Below are positions 34,013 through 42,389 of a stretch of DNA of 64,000 bases, piece after piece. Source of the DNA: Clostridiales bacterium (GTDB taxonomy: Bacteria; Bacillota; Clostridia; Oscillospirales; Oscillospiraceae); the NCBI GenBank assembly GCA_022787565.1, contig JALFVN010000035.1, positions 62,001 through 126,000 on the forward strand, written 5' to 3'. The position numbers and the translations under genes were made by a program. Positions within the stretch are counted from its first letter, which is position 1. Each line of letters starts with the position of its first letter. The notes under the pieces are model-generated. The model ran no database searches, was not told the DNA's origin, and saw only the letters and a program-made list of their open reading frames with translations.

Positions 34013-35212
34013 TCACTTTTTTGCTGTATTCAACGATATGCGCTTCCCGGGTTCGCGCCGGATAAAGCCCTTTATCTCAAGCACCGTAAGCTGGGCAAGT
34101 ACCTTCGGGGTGCTCAGCCCGGTGTTTTCAATCACATCGTCGATGTGACTTGCCCCCTTGTCGATGGCGCTGATGATCTTCAGCTGCTCCTCGCTGAGCC
34201 GGGCAAGCTGTTCTTTCAAGTCAATATATCCTCTGCTCTTTTCCTTGTCAATGCCTTTTTTTGCGCCCTCAGGCTCCTTCTCCCCGGTTTCGGCGTGATT
34301 TTTGCCGTTTTCCGGCATTTCGGCAATTTCCGCCTGCCGGAGCTTTCCGGGGAACAGATCGGCAAACTCGCACAGGATGTCCCAGCCTGTTCTCACCGGC
34401 TTCGCCCCTTCCTGCATAAGGGCGATGGTCCCGGCACTGTTGGGTGCGTCGGCGTTGCCGGGCACGGCAAAGATCTCCTTGCCCTGGTCGTTTGCCTCCG
34501 CCGCAAAAAGCAGGGCCCCGCTTTTCTCCGGCGCTTCCACCACGGTCACGCCCACAGAGAGCCCCGCGGAGATACGGTTTCTGTCGCGGAAATGGCTTCT
34601 CAGGGGCTGCGTCCCCGGCGGATACTCGCTGATCAGCGCGCCTTTTACGCACACATCCCGGGCAAGACTCCCCTTTTCCATGTCATGGGAGGTGCCCAGC
34701 ACGCCAATACATACGCCGTCTGCCAGCAGCGCGCCTCTGGCTGCCGCGGCATCTATACCGCTGGTCAGTCCGGAAATGACGATCCCGCCGCATCTGACGA
34801 TCTCGCCGGCCAGCCTGCTGCCCATTTTCAGGCCGTAAGGACTGGCTTTCCGTGTGCCGATAACGGCAATGGCTGCCTCGTCATCCAGCTCCGGCAGCTT
34901 TCCTTTAACATAGATTACCGCAGGCGGGGCAAAGATATTCCTGAGCCGTTCGGGATAATCCGCATCCTGCATGGTGACCGGGCGGATATCCAGCTGCCTG
35001 CATCCGGCAAGGATATCCTCCACCCGGGACATGTCCCGGCTTTCCAGAACAGCGGCGTCCCCGGCGGAAATGCCTTTGATCCGGCCAAACTCGCCGGCGG
35101 GCGCGAAAAATGCCGTCTCCGCGTCGCCGTAATGGCGCAAAAGCGCGGCTTTTGCGGCAGGACTGACCCCGGTCTGCGCTGAGAGCCAGACCCAGTATTT
35201 AATGGAAGCCAC
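34013..35212 (-). CDS. dprA: DNA processing protein DprA
   Basis: 399 residues. The Rossmann-like core shows AIAVIGTRKASPYG, GGIVISGLTSGIDAAAARGAL, IGVLGTSHD, ISEYPPGTQPLRSHFRDRNRI and FAVPGNADAPNSAGT. A charged linker (about 290-325) leads to a C-terminal winged helix (EEQLKIISAIDKGASHIDDV). DprA loads RecA on incoming single strands during transformation. The start is a GTG with AAAGG close upstream, so it could be a few codons off. It sits 9 nt before topA. Confidence 0.93.
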   Translation of the reverse strand: MASIKYWVWLSAQTGVSPAAKAALLRHYGDAETAFFAPAGEFGRIKGISAGDAAVLESRDMSRVEDILAGCRQLDIRPVTMQDADYPERLRNIFAPPAVIYVKGKLPELDDEAAIAVIGTRKASPYGLKMGSRLAGEIVRCGGIVISGLTSGIDAAAARGALLADGVCIGVLGTSHDMEKGSLARDVCVKGALISEYPPGTQPLRSHFRDRNRISAGLSVGVTVVEAPEKSGALLFAAEANDQGKEIFAVPGNADAPNSAGTIALMQEGAKPVRTGWDILCEFADLFPGKLRQAEIAEMPENGKNHAETGEKEPEGAKKGIDKEKSRGYIDLKEQLARLSEEQLKIISAIDKGASHIDDVIENTGLSTPKVLAQLTVLEIKGFIRREPGKRISLNTAKK

Positions 35213-35241
35213 TGCCTTTCACCACGCTTTCTCTCTTTTTC

Positions 35242-35991
35242 TTATCTTGCCATCTCCCACATCAGCACCGCGGCGGCTGCCGCGGCATTCAGCGACTCGC
35301 TGTCCGGCTGCATGGGGATGATGATCTGGCCGTCGCAGAGGGCAAGAAAGTCTTTGCTCAGACCCTGTCCCTCGCTGCCGATGGCCACGGCGGAGCAGCA
35401 CAGCGCCGTTTCCCGCACATCCCGGGCCTTATCGCTGAGAGCCGCGCCGTAGAGCGGCAGCTTGTTTTCCGAAAGGAAGGCTTTCAGCTGCCCCAGCTCC
35501 ATCTGTTCCACCCGCTGGCGGAAGATGGCGCCCATGGTGGAGCGCACGGTCTTGGGGTTATACAGATCCGCGCAGGCGCCCACCAGCAGCACCGCGCCGA
35601 TGCCGAAGGCGTTTGCCGTGCGGATGACAGTGCCCACATTGCCCGGATCCTGCACATTTTCCAGGATCACCGCGTTGGATACCGGCCCCTCCGCCTTTTT
35701 GCCCGGAATGTCTACGGCAAACAGTGGCCCGGGGCTGTTTTTCATGGTGGAGGCATAGTCAAAAAGCTCCGCCGGAAGGATATACTGCTCCCGGCAGTCA
35801 AGCCCTTCCACCTGCCGGGCCTGCTCCTTCCACAGCACCAGGCTTACCCTGGCGCCGAAGCACAGAGCCTCCCGGAGGGTCTTCATCCCGTCGCAGAGAT
35901 ACTGCCCCTTTTCCCGGCGGTAAGCCCCGTCGTTTGCCAGGGCGCGCACATGGCCGATGGTCGGATTTTTTCTTGAAGTTATTCTGTCCAT
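35242..35991 (-). CDS. TrmH/SpoU family RNA 2'-O-methyltransferase
   Basis: 249 residues from ATG 35991 (MDRITSRKNPTIGHVRALAND). The N-terminal substrate-binding domain and the C-terminal SPOUT knot (ILENVQDPGNVGTVIRTANAFG; AIGSEGQGLSKDFLALCD; IIPMQPDSESLNAAAAAAVLMWE) are complete. Members methylate ribose in rRNA or tRNA. The exact target nucleotide is not clear. No strong ribosome site precedes the ATG; the longer frame to 36150 is not family-like. Confidence 0.88.
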   Translation of the reverse strand: MDRITSRKNPTIGHVRALANDGAYRREKGQYLCDGMKTLREALCFGARVSLVLWKEQARQVEGLDCREQYILPAELFDYASTMKNSPGPLFAVDIPGKKAEGPVSNAVILENVQDPGNVGTVIRTANAFGIGAVLLVGACADLYNPKTVRSTMGAIFRQRVEQMELGQLKAFLSENKLPLYGAALSDKARDVRETALCCSAVAIGSEGQGLSKDFLALCDGQIIIPMQPDSESLNAAAAAAVLMWEMAR

Positions 35992-36178
35992 AAACAAATA
36001 AGAAGCAAATAAGCTGCGGCAGGGCGCTCCGTCCTTGTCACAGCATCGTCCGGTTTCTGAATTCGGTGACATTTTATCATATTTACCGGGTTTTTCAAGT
36101 GTTTTATTAAATAAGGTAGGAACTCCCGCCGGGGTTTTTGCCCTGTTCAAAAATTTTTAAGTTTTTCCCTTTTTGTTG

Positions 36179-36207
36179 TTGACACAGAGGAGGAATATTG
36201 CTAAAAT
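36179..36207 (+). promoter_or_regulatory. Strong sigma-A promoter of a structured RNA upstream of potABCD
   Basis: TTGACA (36179-36184), 17-nt spacer, TAAAAT (36202-36207). A transcript would start near 36213. No coding frame follows for 395 nt. Confidence 0.85.
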
Positions 36208-36212
36208 AAGTC

Positions 36213-36548
36213 GTCTCGATTGGATATGAGTTTATCCAGTACGCATTTTTGGATGATGTTCAGCTATGCGTATAAGCAAGATAGCGACCGCTGCACTGCA
36301 GCCAAGGCCACACGGACAGCCGGGTCGAATGCCGAAGAACCGCAGGAGCGGTGGCAACTTCTGTTGCCTTATTGATTGAGTTAAAAGCTCAAGTTTTATA
36401 AGTTGGTTACTATAAACCGGTGCTATTAAGAGCATACAAACTTGTGAAATGGTCAATAAGAGTAGTAAAAGTAATCTTTGCTATATAGACTCTAAAACCC
36501 ATTGGGATCATCGCAGCCGCCTTGGGCGGCCGCTTATTGTGATTTTTT
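36213..36548 (+). ncRNA. Candidate structured non-coding RNA of about 330 nt
   Basis: Starting after a strong promoter and ending at a GCCGCC/GGCGGC hairpin with a T6 tract (36516-36548), the stretch has no protein-like frame. It folds into many local stems: TGGAT/ATCCA (36221-36238), TACGCAT/ATGCGTA (36240-36272), GCTGC/GCAGC (36290-36302), ACCGC/GCGGT (36339-36352), GGCAAC/GTTGCC (36353-36368), TTGAG/CTCAA (36376-36392), TTATA/TATAA (36396-36415) and TGCT/AGCA (36421-36434). Composition is more AT-rich than the neighbours. It does not show RNase P, tmRNA, SRP or 6S signatures. It may be an independent RNA or the leader of potA; a member of the raiA-motif group is a weak possibility. Confidence 0.6.
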
Positions 36549-36552
36549 CAAG

Positions 36553-36588
36553 GTGATGTATGCGCATACGCATACGTCATCTTTTTTT
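36553..36588 (+). terminator. Second intrinsic terminator, directly before potA
   Basis: GATG-TATGCG (36555-36564) pairs with CGCATA-CGT-CATC (36569-36581), followed by TTTTTTT (36582-36588). It lies 20 nt upstream of the potA start and could act as an attenuator. Confidence 0.75.
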
Positions 36589-36607
36589 GTTTTATGGGGG
36601 TACGGGA

Positions 36608-37726
36608 ATGAAAAAGATCATTGAGCTGAAAAACATCACCAAGTCCTTTGACGGGGAGGTCGTGCTGGACCATATCGATCTGGACATTTACGACAACGAG
36701 TTTCTCACCCTGCTGGGTCCCTCCGGCTGCGGCAAAACCACCACACTTCGTCTGATCGGCGGCTTTGAGACGGCAGACGAGGGCGACATCATCTTCATGG
36801 GCGAGAACATCAACAACATGCCCCCCCACAAGCGCAACGTGAACACCGTGTTCCAGCGCTACGCCCTGTTTCCCCATCTGAACGTGTTTGAAAACGTGGC
36901 CTTCCCTCTCCGGGAAAAGCGGGTGCCCAAGGCGGAGGTGGAGCAGCGGGTAAAGGAAATGCTCACCATGGTGGCCCTCACCGGCTTTGAGCACCGCAGC
37001 GTCACCAGTCTGTCCGGCGGGCAGCAGCAGCGGGTGGCCATCGCCCGGGCCCTGATCAGCCGGCCCAAGGTGCTGCTTCTGGACGAGCCTCTGGCCGCGC
37101 TGGACCTGAAGCTGCGCAAGGACATGCAGCAGGAGCTGAAAAACATCCAGAAGGCCATGGGCATCACCTTCGTGTTCGTCACCCACGACCAGGAGGAGGC
37201 CCTGTCCATGTCCGACACCGTGGTGGTCATGTCCGAGGGGCGTATCCAGCAGATCGGCACCCCTATCGACATCTATAACGAGCCGAAAAACGCCTTTGTG
37301 GCGGACTTCATCGGCGAGAGCAACATTGTGGACGGCGTGATGCTGGAAGACCGGAAGGTGGCTTTCTCCGGCCATGTGTTCGACTGTGTGGACTTCGGCT
37401 TTGAACCGAAGGAGCCGGTGGACGTGGTGGTGCGGCCCGAGGACGTGGACATCGTTTCCGAGGACAAGGGGATGCTGAAGGGTGTGGTCACCTCTGTCAC
37501 CTTCCTGGGCGTACATTACGAGATCATTGTGGACATCAACGGCTTCAAATGGATGATCCAGACCACAGACTTTTTGGACGTGGACGAGCACATCGGTCTT
37601 TTCATCGAGCCGGAGGCCATCCACATCATGAAAAAGTCGGAATATTCCGGTATGTTCGGCGACTACTCCTCCTTCTCCAACGAGCTGGACGAGCTCAGCG
37701 ACGCGGAAAGCGAGAGTGAGGAATGA
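36608..37726 (+). CDS. potA: Spermidine/putrescine ABC transporter ATP-binding protein
   Basis: 372 residues from ATG 36608 ([20 protein letters not shown]), preceded by GGGGG. Motifs: Walker [11 protein letters not shown]-loop, signature [15 protein letters not shown], Walker [14 protein letters not shown]-loop VTHDQEEAL; the C-terminal 130 residues are a TOBE-type domain. It powers polyamine import with PotB, PotC and PotD. The gene follows the structured RNA and its terminators and overlaps potB by 4 bp. Confidence 0.94.
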   Translation: MKKIIELKNITKSFDGEVVLDHIDLDIYDNEFLTLLGPSGCGKTTTLRLIGGFETADEGDIIFMGENINNMPPHKRNVNTVFQRYALFPHLNVFENVAFPLREKRVPKAEVEQRVKEMLTMVALTGFEHRSVTSLSGGQQQRVAIARALISRPKVLLLDEPLAALDLKLRKDMQQELKNIQKAMGITFVFVTHDQEEALSMSDTVVVMSEGRIQQIGTPIDIYNEPKNAFVADFIGESNIVDGVMLEDRKVAFSGHVFDCVDFGFEPKEPVDVVVRPEDVDIVSEDKGMLKGVVTSVTFLGVHYEIIVDINGFKWMIQTTDFLDVDEHIGLFIEPEAIHIMKKSEYSGMFGDYSSFSNELDELSDAESESEE

Positions 37727-38604
37727 GAAACGCTTCCGCCCCCGCAAGGCGGGGTCTTGTGTACAGAATGGTGCTGGCCCCCTATTCGGTCTGGGCCTTT
37801 CTGTTCATTCTGGTGCCCCTGATCTTTGTGGCCTACTATGCTTTTACCGACCAGAATTTTAATTTCACCCTTGACAACATCACCCGCTTTTTTACCGCCA
37901 CCTCCACGGTGAACGACGGCGCCGTGACCCGGGAGATTCACACCTATCTGGTGATCTTCGTCCGCTCGCTGAAGCTGGCGGTGATCTCCACGGCGATCTG
38001 CCTTATCATGGGCTATCCCATGGCCTATATCATCTCCCGCGCCTCCCAGCGCACCCAGAATGTGCTCATCACCCTGATCATGATCCCCATGTGGATGAAC
38101 TTCCTGATCCGCACCTACGCCTGGATGACCATCCTGCAGGACACCGGCATATTAAACGGCCTGCTTGCCAGAATCGGTCTTGGCCCGGTCCATATTATCG
38201 GCACAGAGGCCGCCGTCATCATCGGCATGGTCTACGACTACTTCCCCTATATGATCCTGCCCATCTACTCTGTTATGGCGAAAATGGACGTGAAGCTTCT
38301 GGAGGCCGCCCGGGATCTGGGCTGCAACAGCGCAGGCGTCCTGCGCCGGGTGATCTGGCCGCTGAGCCTTCCCGGCGTCATCTCCGGCGTCATCATGGTG
38401 CTTATTCCCTCCATCAGCACCTTCTACATCTCCCAGAAGCTGGGCAACGGCAAGTTTTACCTGATCGGTGACGCCATTGAGGGGCAATACGCCGCCAATA
38501 ACCTGCATTTTGCCGCCGCTATCGCCTTTATCCTGATGGTGATCCTGCTGGTCTGCATGGCGCTGATGCAGCGGGGTGCCAATAAAAAGGCCATGGTCAT
38601 GTGA
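37723..38604 (+). CDS. potB: Spermidine/putrescine ABC transporter permease PotB
   Basis: 293 residues, six predicted membrane helices. The EAA loop that contacts PotA is [27 protein letters not shown]. An N-terminal [19 protein letters not shown] helix fits PotB. It starts in a 4-bp overlap with potA, so the subunits are co-translated. Confidence 0.93.
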   Translation: MRNASAPARRGLVYRMVLAPYSVWAFLFILVPLIFVAYYAFTDQNFNFTLDNITRFFTATSTVNDGAVTREIHTYLVIFVRSLKLAVISTAICLIMGYPMAYIISRASQRTQNVLITLIMIPMWMNFLIRTYAWMTILQDTGILNGLLARIGLGPVHIIGTEAAVIIGMVYDYFPYMILPIYSVMAKMDVKLLEAARDLGCNSAGVLRRVIWPLSLPGVISGVIMVLIPSISTFYISQKLGNGKFYLIGDAIEGQYAANNLHFAAAIAFILMVILLVCMALMQRGANKKAMVM

Positions 38605-38617
38605 AAGGAGGAAGCGA

Positions 38618-39445
38618 ATGAAAACTTCATCTAAGATCTATACCGCGCTGATCATGCTCTTCCTTTTCGCCCCCATCGCCATTTTGCTGGTGTTTTCCTT
38701 CAATGAGTCCAAAAGTCTTTCCGTGTTTTCCAAGTTCTCTCTGTACTGGTATAAGGAGCTGATCCGGGATTCGGAAACGCTGAACGCGGTGAAAAACACC
38801 CTGCTGCTGGCCTTCTGCGCCGCAGCCATCTCCACGGTCATGGGCACTGCCGCCGCAGTGGGCATGAACAAGCTGAGAAACCGCTATGTCCGCGCCGTGA
38901 TGGACACCGCCACCAACATCCCCATGATCAACCCGGAGATCATCACCGGCATCTCCCTGATGCTGATGTTCGTCTTTGTAGGCCGGCTTTTCGGCGCGGC
39001 AACCAGTCTGAGCTTCTGGACCATGCTCATCGCCCATGTGACCTTCTGTCTGCCCTATGTAATTTTGCAGGTGCTGCCCAAGCTCCAGCAGATGGACAAG
39101 TCCCTGCCTGAGGCGGCCATGGATCTGGGCTGCACCCCGGTCCGGGCCTTTTTCAAGGTGGAAATCCCGGAGATCATGCCCGGCATCGTCACGGGACTCA
39201 TTATGGCCTTTACCCTGTCCCTGGATGACTTCGTCATCAGCTATTTCACTGCGGGCAACGGCTTCCAGACTCTGCCCATCCGTATCTTCAACATGACCAA
39301 GAAAACCGTCACGCCGAAGATGTATGCCCTTGCCACCATTACTTTCTTTGTTATCCTTGCTCTGCTGCTGATCTCCAACCTGTCCGACGGGGAAACCTAC
39401 CGGCAGATGAAGCTGGCAAAGCAAAAGAAAAAAGCAAAATCCTGA
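38618..39445 (+). CDS. potC: Spermidine/putrescine ABC transporter permease PotC
   Basis: 275 residues from ATG 38618, 8 nt after AAAGGAGG and 13 nt after potB. Six membrane helices; EAA loop LPEAAMDLGCTPVRAFFKVEIPEIMPG. The SLDDFVISYFTAG segment is typical of PotC. It pairs with PotB to form the channel. Confidence 0.93.
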   Translation: MKTSSKIYTALIMLFLFAPIAILLVFSFNESKSLSVFSKFSLYWYKELIRDSETLNAVKNTLLLAFCAAAISTVMGTAAAVGMNKLRNRYVRAVMDTATNIPMINPEIITGISLMLMFVFVGRLFGAATSLSFWTMLIAHVTFCLPYVILQVLPKLQQMDKSLPEAAMDLGCTPVRAFFKVEIPEIMPGIVTGLIMAFTLSLDDFVISYFTAGNGFQTLPIRIFNMTKKTVTPKMYALATITFFVILALLLISNLSDGETYRQMKLAKQKKKAKS

Positions 39446-39464
39446 TTCTCTGGAGGTACACAAA

Positions 39465-40580
39465 ATGAAAAAATTCCTATCCATCCTGCTGGCCGCCGCT
39501 ATGCTCTGCTGTCTGTCCGTCTCTCTGGCGGGCTGCGGCTCTTCCGACACGCTCATCCTGAACGTGTATAACTGGGGCGAGTATATCTCCGACGGCTCCG
39601 AGGGTTCCTTTGACACCATCCATGCCTTTGAAAGCTGGTATGAGGAGACCTACGGTCATAAGCTGAAGGTGAACTACGACACCTACGCCAGCAACGAGGA
39701 CATGTACAACAAGATCTCCAGCGGCGCTGTCAGCTATGACGTGATCGTCCCCTCCGACTATATGATCGCCCGCATGGCAGACGAGGGTATGCTCCTGCCG
39801 CTGAATTTTGACAATATTCCCAACTACCAGTACATTGAGGACAGCTTCCGCGGCCTGTATTACGACCCGGACGATCAGTACTCCGTGCCCTACACCTACG
39901 GCGTTGTTGGCATCATCTACAACGCAAACGCAGTGGATAAAGCCGATATCGGTGGCTGGGATCTGATGTGGAATGACAAATATGCCGGCCAGATTCTCCA
40001 GTTCAACAACTCCCGCGACGCCTTCGCCACCGCCCAGTACAAGCTGGGTCTGGATGTGAACGATACCGACAAGTCCTCCTGGGACGCTGCCCTGACCGAG
40101 CTGAAGACCCAGGCCCCCCTGGTGAAGAGCTATGTGATGGACGAGGTGTACAACATGATGGAATCCGGCGAAGCCGCCGTGGCTGCTTACTATGTGGGCG
40201 ACTACTTCACCATGGTGGATGCGCAGGCCGAAAGCGTGGATCTGCAGTGCTTTGTTCCTGAGGTGACCAACTATTTTGTGGATGCCATGTGCATCCCCTC
40301 CTGCTGCCAGAACAAGGAGCTTGCGGAGATCTTCATCAACTATATGCTCTCCGCCGAGCCTGCCATTGCCAATGCCGAGTATATCTATTACGCCTCCCCC
40401 AACTCTCTGGTCTATAACGACGCGGGCTATCAGGAAGAGCTGGGCGAGGAGGCCATGGCCATTCTTTACCCCGAAATCGGTGATTTCAGCCAGTACTACA
40501 ACAAGTATGCCTTCCGCAACCTGGACAGCGAGACGCTGGATTACCTGAACTCCCTTTGGGAAGCACTGAAAATTAGCTGA
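39465..40580 (+). CDS. potD: Spermidine/putrescine-binding lipoprotein PotD
   Basis: 371 residues. A lipoprotein signal peptide ends in LAGC (Cys near residue 24). The mature part begins with LNVYNWGEYI, the hallmark of PotD/PotF, and continues with a two-lobe binding fold. It captures polyamines outside the membrane and delivers them to PotBC. The ATG follows TGGAGG. A terminator follows the gene, ending the operon. Confidence 0.93.
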   Translation: MKKFLSILLAAAMLCCLSVSLAGCGSSDTLILNVYNWGEYISDGSEGSFDTIHAFESWYEETYGHKLKVNYDTYASNEDMYNKISSGAVSYDVIVPSDYMIARMADEGMLLPLNFDNIPNYQYIEDSFRGLYYDPDDQYSVPYTYGVVGIIYNANAVDKADIGGWDLMWNDKYAGQILQFNNSRDAFATAQYKLGLDVNDTDKSSWDAALTELKTQAPLVKSYVMDEVYNMMESGEAAVAAYYVGDYFTMVDAQAESVDLQCFVPEVTNYFVDAMCIPSCCQNKELAEIFINYMLSAEPAIANAEYIYYASPNSLVYNDAGYQEELGEEAMAILYPEIGDFSQYYNKYAFRNLDSETLDYLNSLWEALKIS

Positions 40581-40588
40581 CGCATTTG

Positions 40589-40621
40589 CCTGCCGCAAAA
40601 CATTGCGGCAGGCTCTTTTTT
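40589..40621 (+). terminator. Intrinsic terminator of the pot operon
   Basis: 11-bp perfect stem GCCTGCCGCAA / TTGCGGCAGGC with loop AACA and a T6 tract. Confidence 0.92.
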
Positions 40622-40658
40622 AGGGACGATTCACGAATGAGCCGCTTCTCCGCCCTTT

Positions 40659-40750
40659 TGTCATTCTGAGGAGCACAGCGACGAAGAATCCCGTGAACAG
40701 AACGCCGATGCCGCAGAATACGGGATCCTTCGCCGGCACTCAGGATGACA
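40659..40750. repeat. TGTCATTCTGAG-type inverted repeat, copy 2
   Basis: TGTCATTCTGAGGAGCACAG...CCCGT (40659-40694) pairs with ACGGGATCC...CAGGATGACA (40720-40750). It is clearly related to 7515-7606. The gap between pot and the amidohydrolase holds nothing else but a probable promoter near 40774-40800. Confidence 0.75.
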
Positions 40751-40836
40751 CAAACAACTCTGTTCACACAATATTGATGGAATCACGGGGGATAATATGC
40801 TATCATGGAAAAAAAACTATGATGGAGGAAAAATAA

Positions 40837-42063
40837 ATGAAGCCTGAGATACTGCTCTCCGAAGCGGAGAAAATCAGCGAAGTGATCGTAAAGGAAAGGC
40901 GCAGTCTTCACCAGATGCCCGGAACGGAGTTTGACATCGGTGATACCCTGACTTATGTGAAAAAAGAGCTGGAGGACATGGGTTATGAGCCCATGCCCTG
41001 CGGCCGGGCCGGTCTTGTGGCTCTGGCCGGCGGAAAAAAGCGGGGCAAGGTTTTCCTCCTGCGGGCCGACATGGACGGCCTGCCCATCCGCGAGGAGGCG
41101 GATCTGGACTTTGCCAGCAAAAACGGCCGGATGCACGCCTGCGGTCACGATATGCACACTGCCATGCTTCTGGGCGCGGCAAGGCTGCTGAAGGAGCATG
41201 AGGAGGAGATTGAGGGCAGCATCAAGCTGATGTTCCAGCCGGCAGAGGAAATTTTCGAAGGCTCCAGGGACATGATCGAAGCAGGGCTTCTGGAAAACCC
41301 CAGAGTGGACGCCGCGCTGATGATCCATGTGATGGCCAATATGCCCTTCCCCGCCGGGACCGTGGTGGTATCCGCCCCCGGGGTCAGCGCCCCGGCTGCA
41401 GATTACTTTGAGATCAAAATCCAGGGCAAGGGCTGCCACGGCTCCATGCCCAATACCGGCGTGGACCCGCTCACCGCCGCAGCCCATATCCTGATCTGTC
41501 TGCAGGAGATCCACGCCAGGGAGCTTGCCATGGGCGAAAAGGCCGTGCTCACCTTCGGCACCATGAATGCGGGCACCGCCTCCAATGTCATTCCCGACAC
41601 GGTGACCATGGGCGGCACCCTCCGCACCTTCGATGAGGAGAGCCGCAGCACCATCAAAAAGCGCATGACAGAGATCGCCCGGGGCGTGGCCCAGGCCTTC
41701 CGGGCAGAGGCCGAGGTCGTTTTTGGCAGCGGCTGCCCCACGTTGGTGAACGACAGGGACATGTCGCTTTGCTGCGAAAAGTATGTCAAGGAGCTTCTTG
41801 GCCCCGGCAAGGCCTTTTCCGTTACGGAGCTGAACGCCATGGGCGGCGGAAGCTCCTCCAGAACCGCCGGTTCCGAGGACTTTGCTTATGTGAGCCAGAA
41901 GGTTCCCTCCGTTATGCTGGCTCTGGCCAGCGGGCAGCCGGAAAAGGGCTACTGCTATCCCCAGCACCACCCCATGGTGAAATTCGACGAAAGTTCCCTG
42001 CCCGGAGGCAGTGCGGTATACGCCTATACGGCCGTGCGCTGGCTGGAAGAGCACAAAAAATGA
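40837..42063 (+). CDS. M20 family amidohydrolase (HipO/AmaA type)
   Basis: 408 residues. Metal-binding motifs are RADMDGLPIREE, ACGHDMHTAMLLGAA and FQPAEE, and a late GSEDFAYVSQ and HHPMVKFDE pattern. This is the aminoacylase/hippurate hydrolase group, which removes acyl groups from amino acids in the cytoplasm. It begins after GGAGGAAAAATAA. It stands alone between two terminators, so it is monocistronic. The natural substrate is unknown. Confidence 0.9.
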   Translation: MKPEILLSEAEKISEVIVKERRSLHQMPGTEFDIGDTLTYVKKELEDMGYEPMPCGRAGLVALAGGKKRGKVFLLRADMDGLPIREEADLDFASKNGRMHACGHDMHTAMLLGAARLLKEHEEEIEGSIKLMFQPAEEIFEGSRDMIEAGLLENPRVDAALMIHVMANMPFPAGTVVVSAPGVSAPAADYFEIKIQGKGCHGSMPNTGVDPLTAAAHILICLQEIHARELAMGEKAVLTFGTMNAGTASNVIPDTVTMGGTLRTFDEESRSTIKKRMTEIARGVAQAFRAEAEVVFGSGCPTLVNDRDMSLCCEKYVKELLGPGKAFSVTELNAMGGGSSSRTAGSEDFAYVSQKVPSVMLALASGQPEKGYCYPQHHPMVKFDESSLPGGSAVYAYTAVRWLEEHKK

Positions 42064-42070
42064 GCATGAT

Positions 42071-42102
42071 TTCCCGGAAAAGCAGTTTTTCCGGGAAGTT
42101 TT
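42071..42102 (+). terminator. Intrinsic terminator
   Basis: TTCCCGGAAAA / TTTTCCGGGAA stem followed by GTTTTTATTTT. Confidence 0.9.
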
Positions 42103-42151
42103 TATTTTCTCTGTTTTCGTCATTTTTTATGCAAAGAAAAGCAGTATAATA

Positions 42152-42180
42152 TTGACCTGAGGAGCATTTAATGCTATAAT
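42152..42180 (+). promoter_or_regulatory. Consensus promoter of the lipoprotein-apbE-rnf operon
   Basis: TTGACC (42152-42157), 17-nt spacer, TATAAT (42175-42180). Transcription would start near 42187, leaving a 200-nt leader. Confidence 0.9.
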
Positions 42181-42186
42181 GTTAAA

Positions 42187-42389
42187 AGAATCACAGAAGA
42201 GAAGACTATTCTCTTTCCTTTCTGTGATGGCTCCGTTCCTTCGGACGGGGCCGGCATCAACGGGTTTTGGATCGTCGTTTCGTGAAGGGGGAGCGGATTT
42301 CCGGCCCGGGGATGTGATCCCCGCAAAAAGCTCCGGCGTTTCAGGACAGCGCCGGGCAAAAAACAATTTTATGATCAGAGGAGTAAATC
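42187..42389 (+). promoter_or_regulatory. Structured 5' leader of the Rnf operon, possible riboswitch
   Basis: Stems seen: ATCACAGA/TCTGTGAT (42190-42228) with an inner AGAG/CTCT, GGCTCCGT/ACGGGGCC (42229-42252), CGGGGAT/ATCCCCG with a GTG loop (42307-42323) and CCGGCG/CGCCGG (42333-42355). GGAGC (42290-42294) can pair with GCTCC (42330-42334). It does not match FMN, cobalamin, TPP, glycine or c-di-GMP consensus as I know them. No T tract follows the last stem, so translational control is more likely than attenuation. AGAGGAG precedes the ATG. Confidence 0.55.

Noticed and set aside
31280-35182. 1300-residue open frame on the plus strand across topA and dprA
   Set aside because: It is antisense to trmFO, topA and dprA, whose catalytic motifs are intact; its own sequence is low-complexity His/Gly/Leu-rich with no family resemblance.
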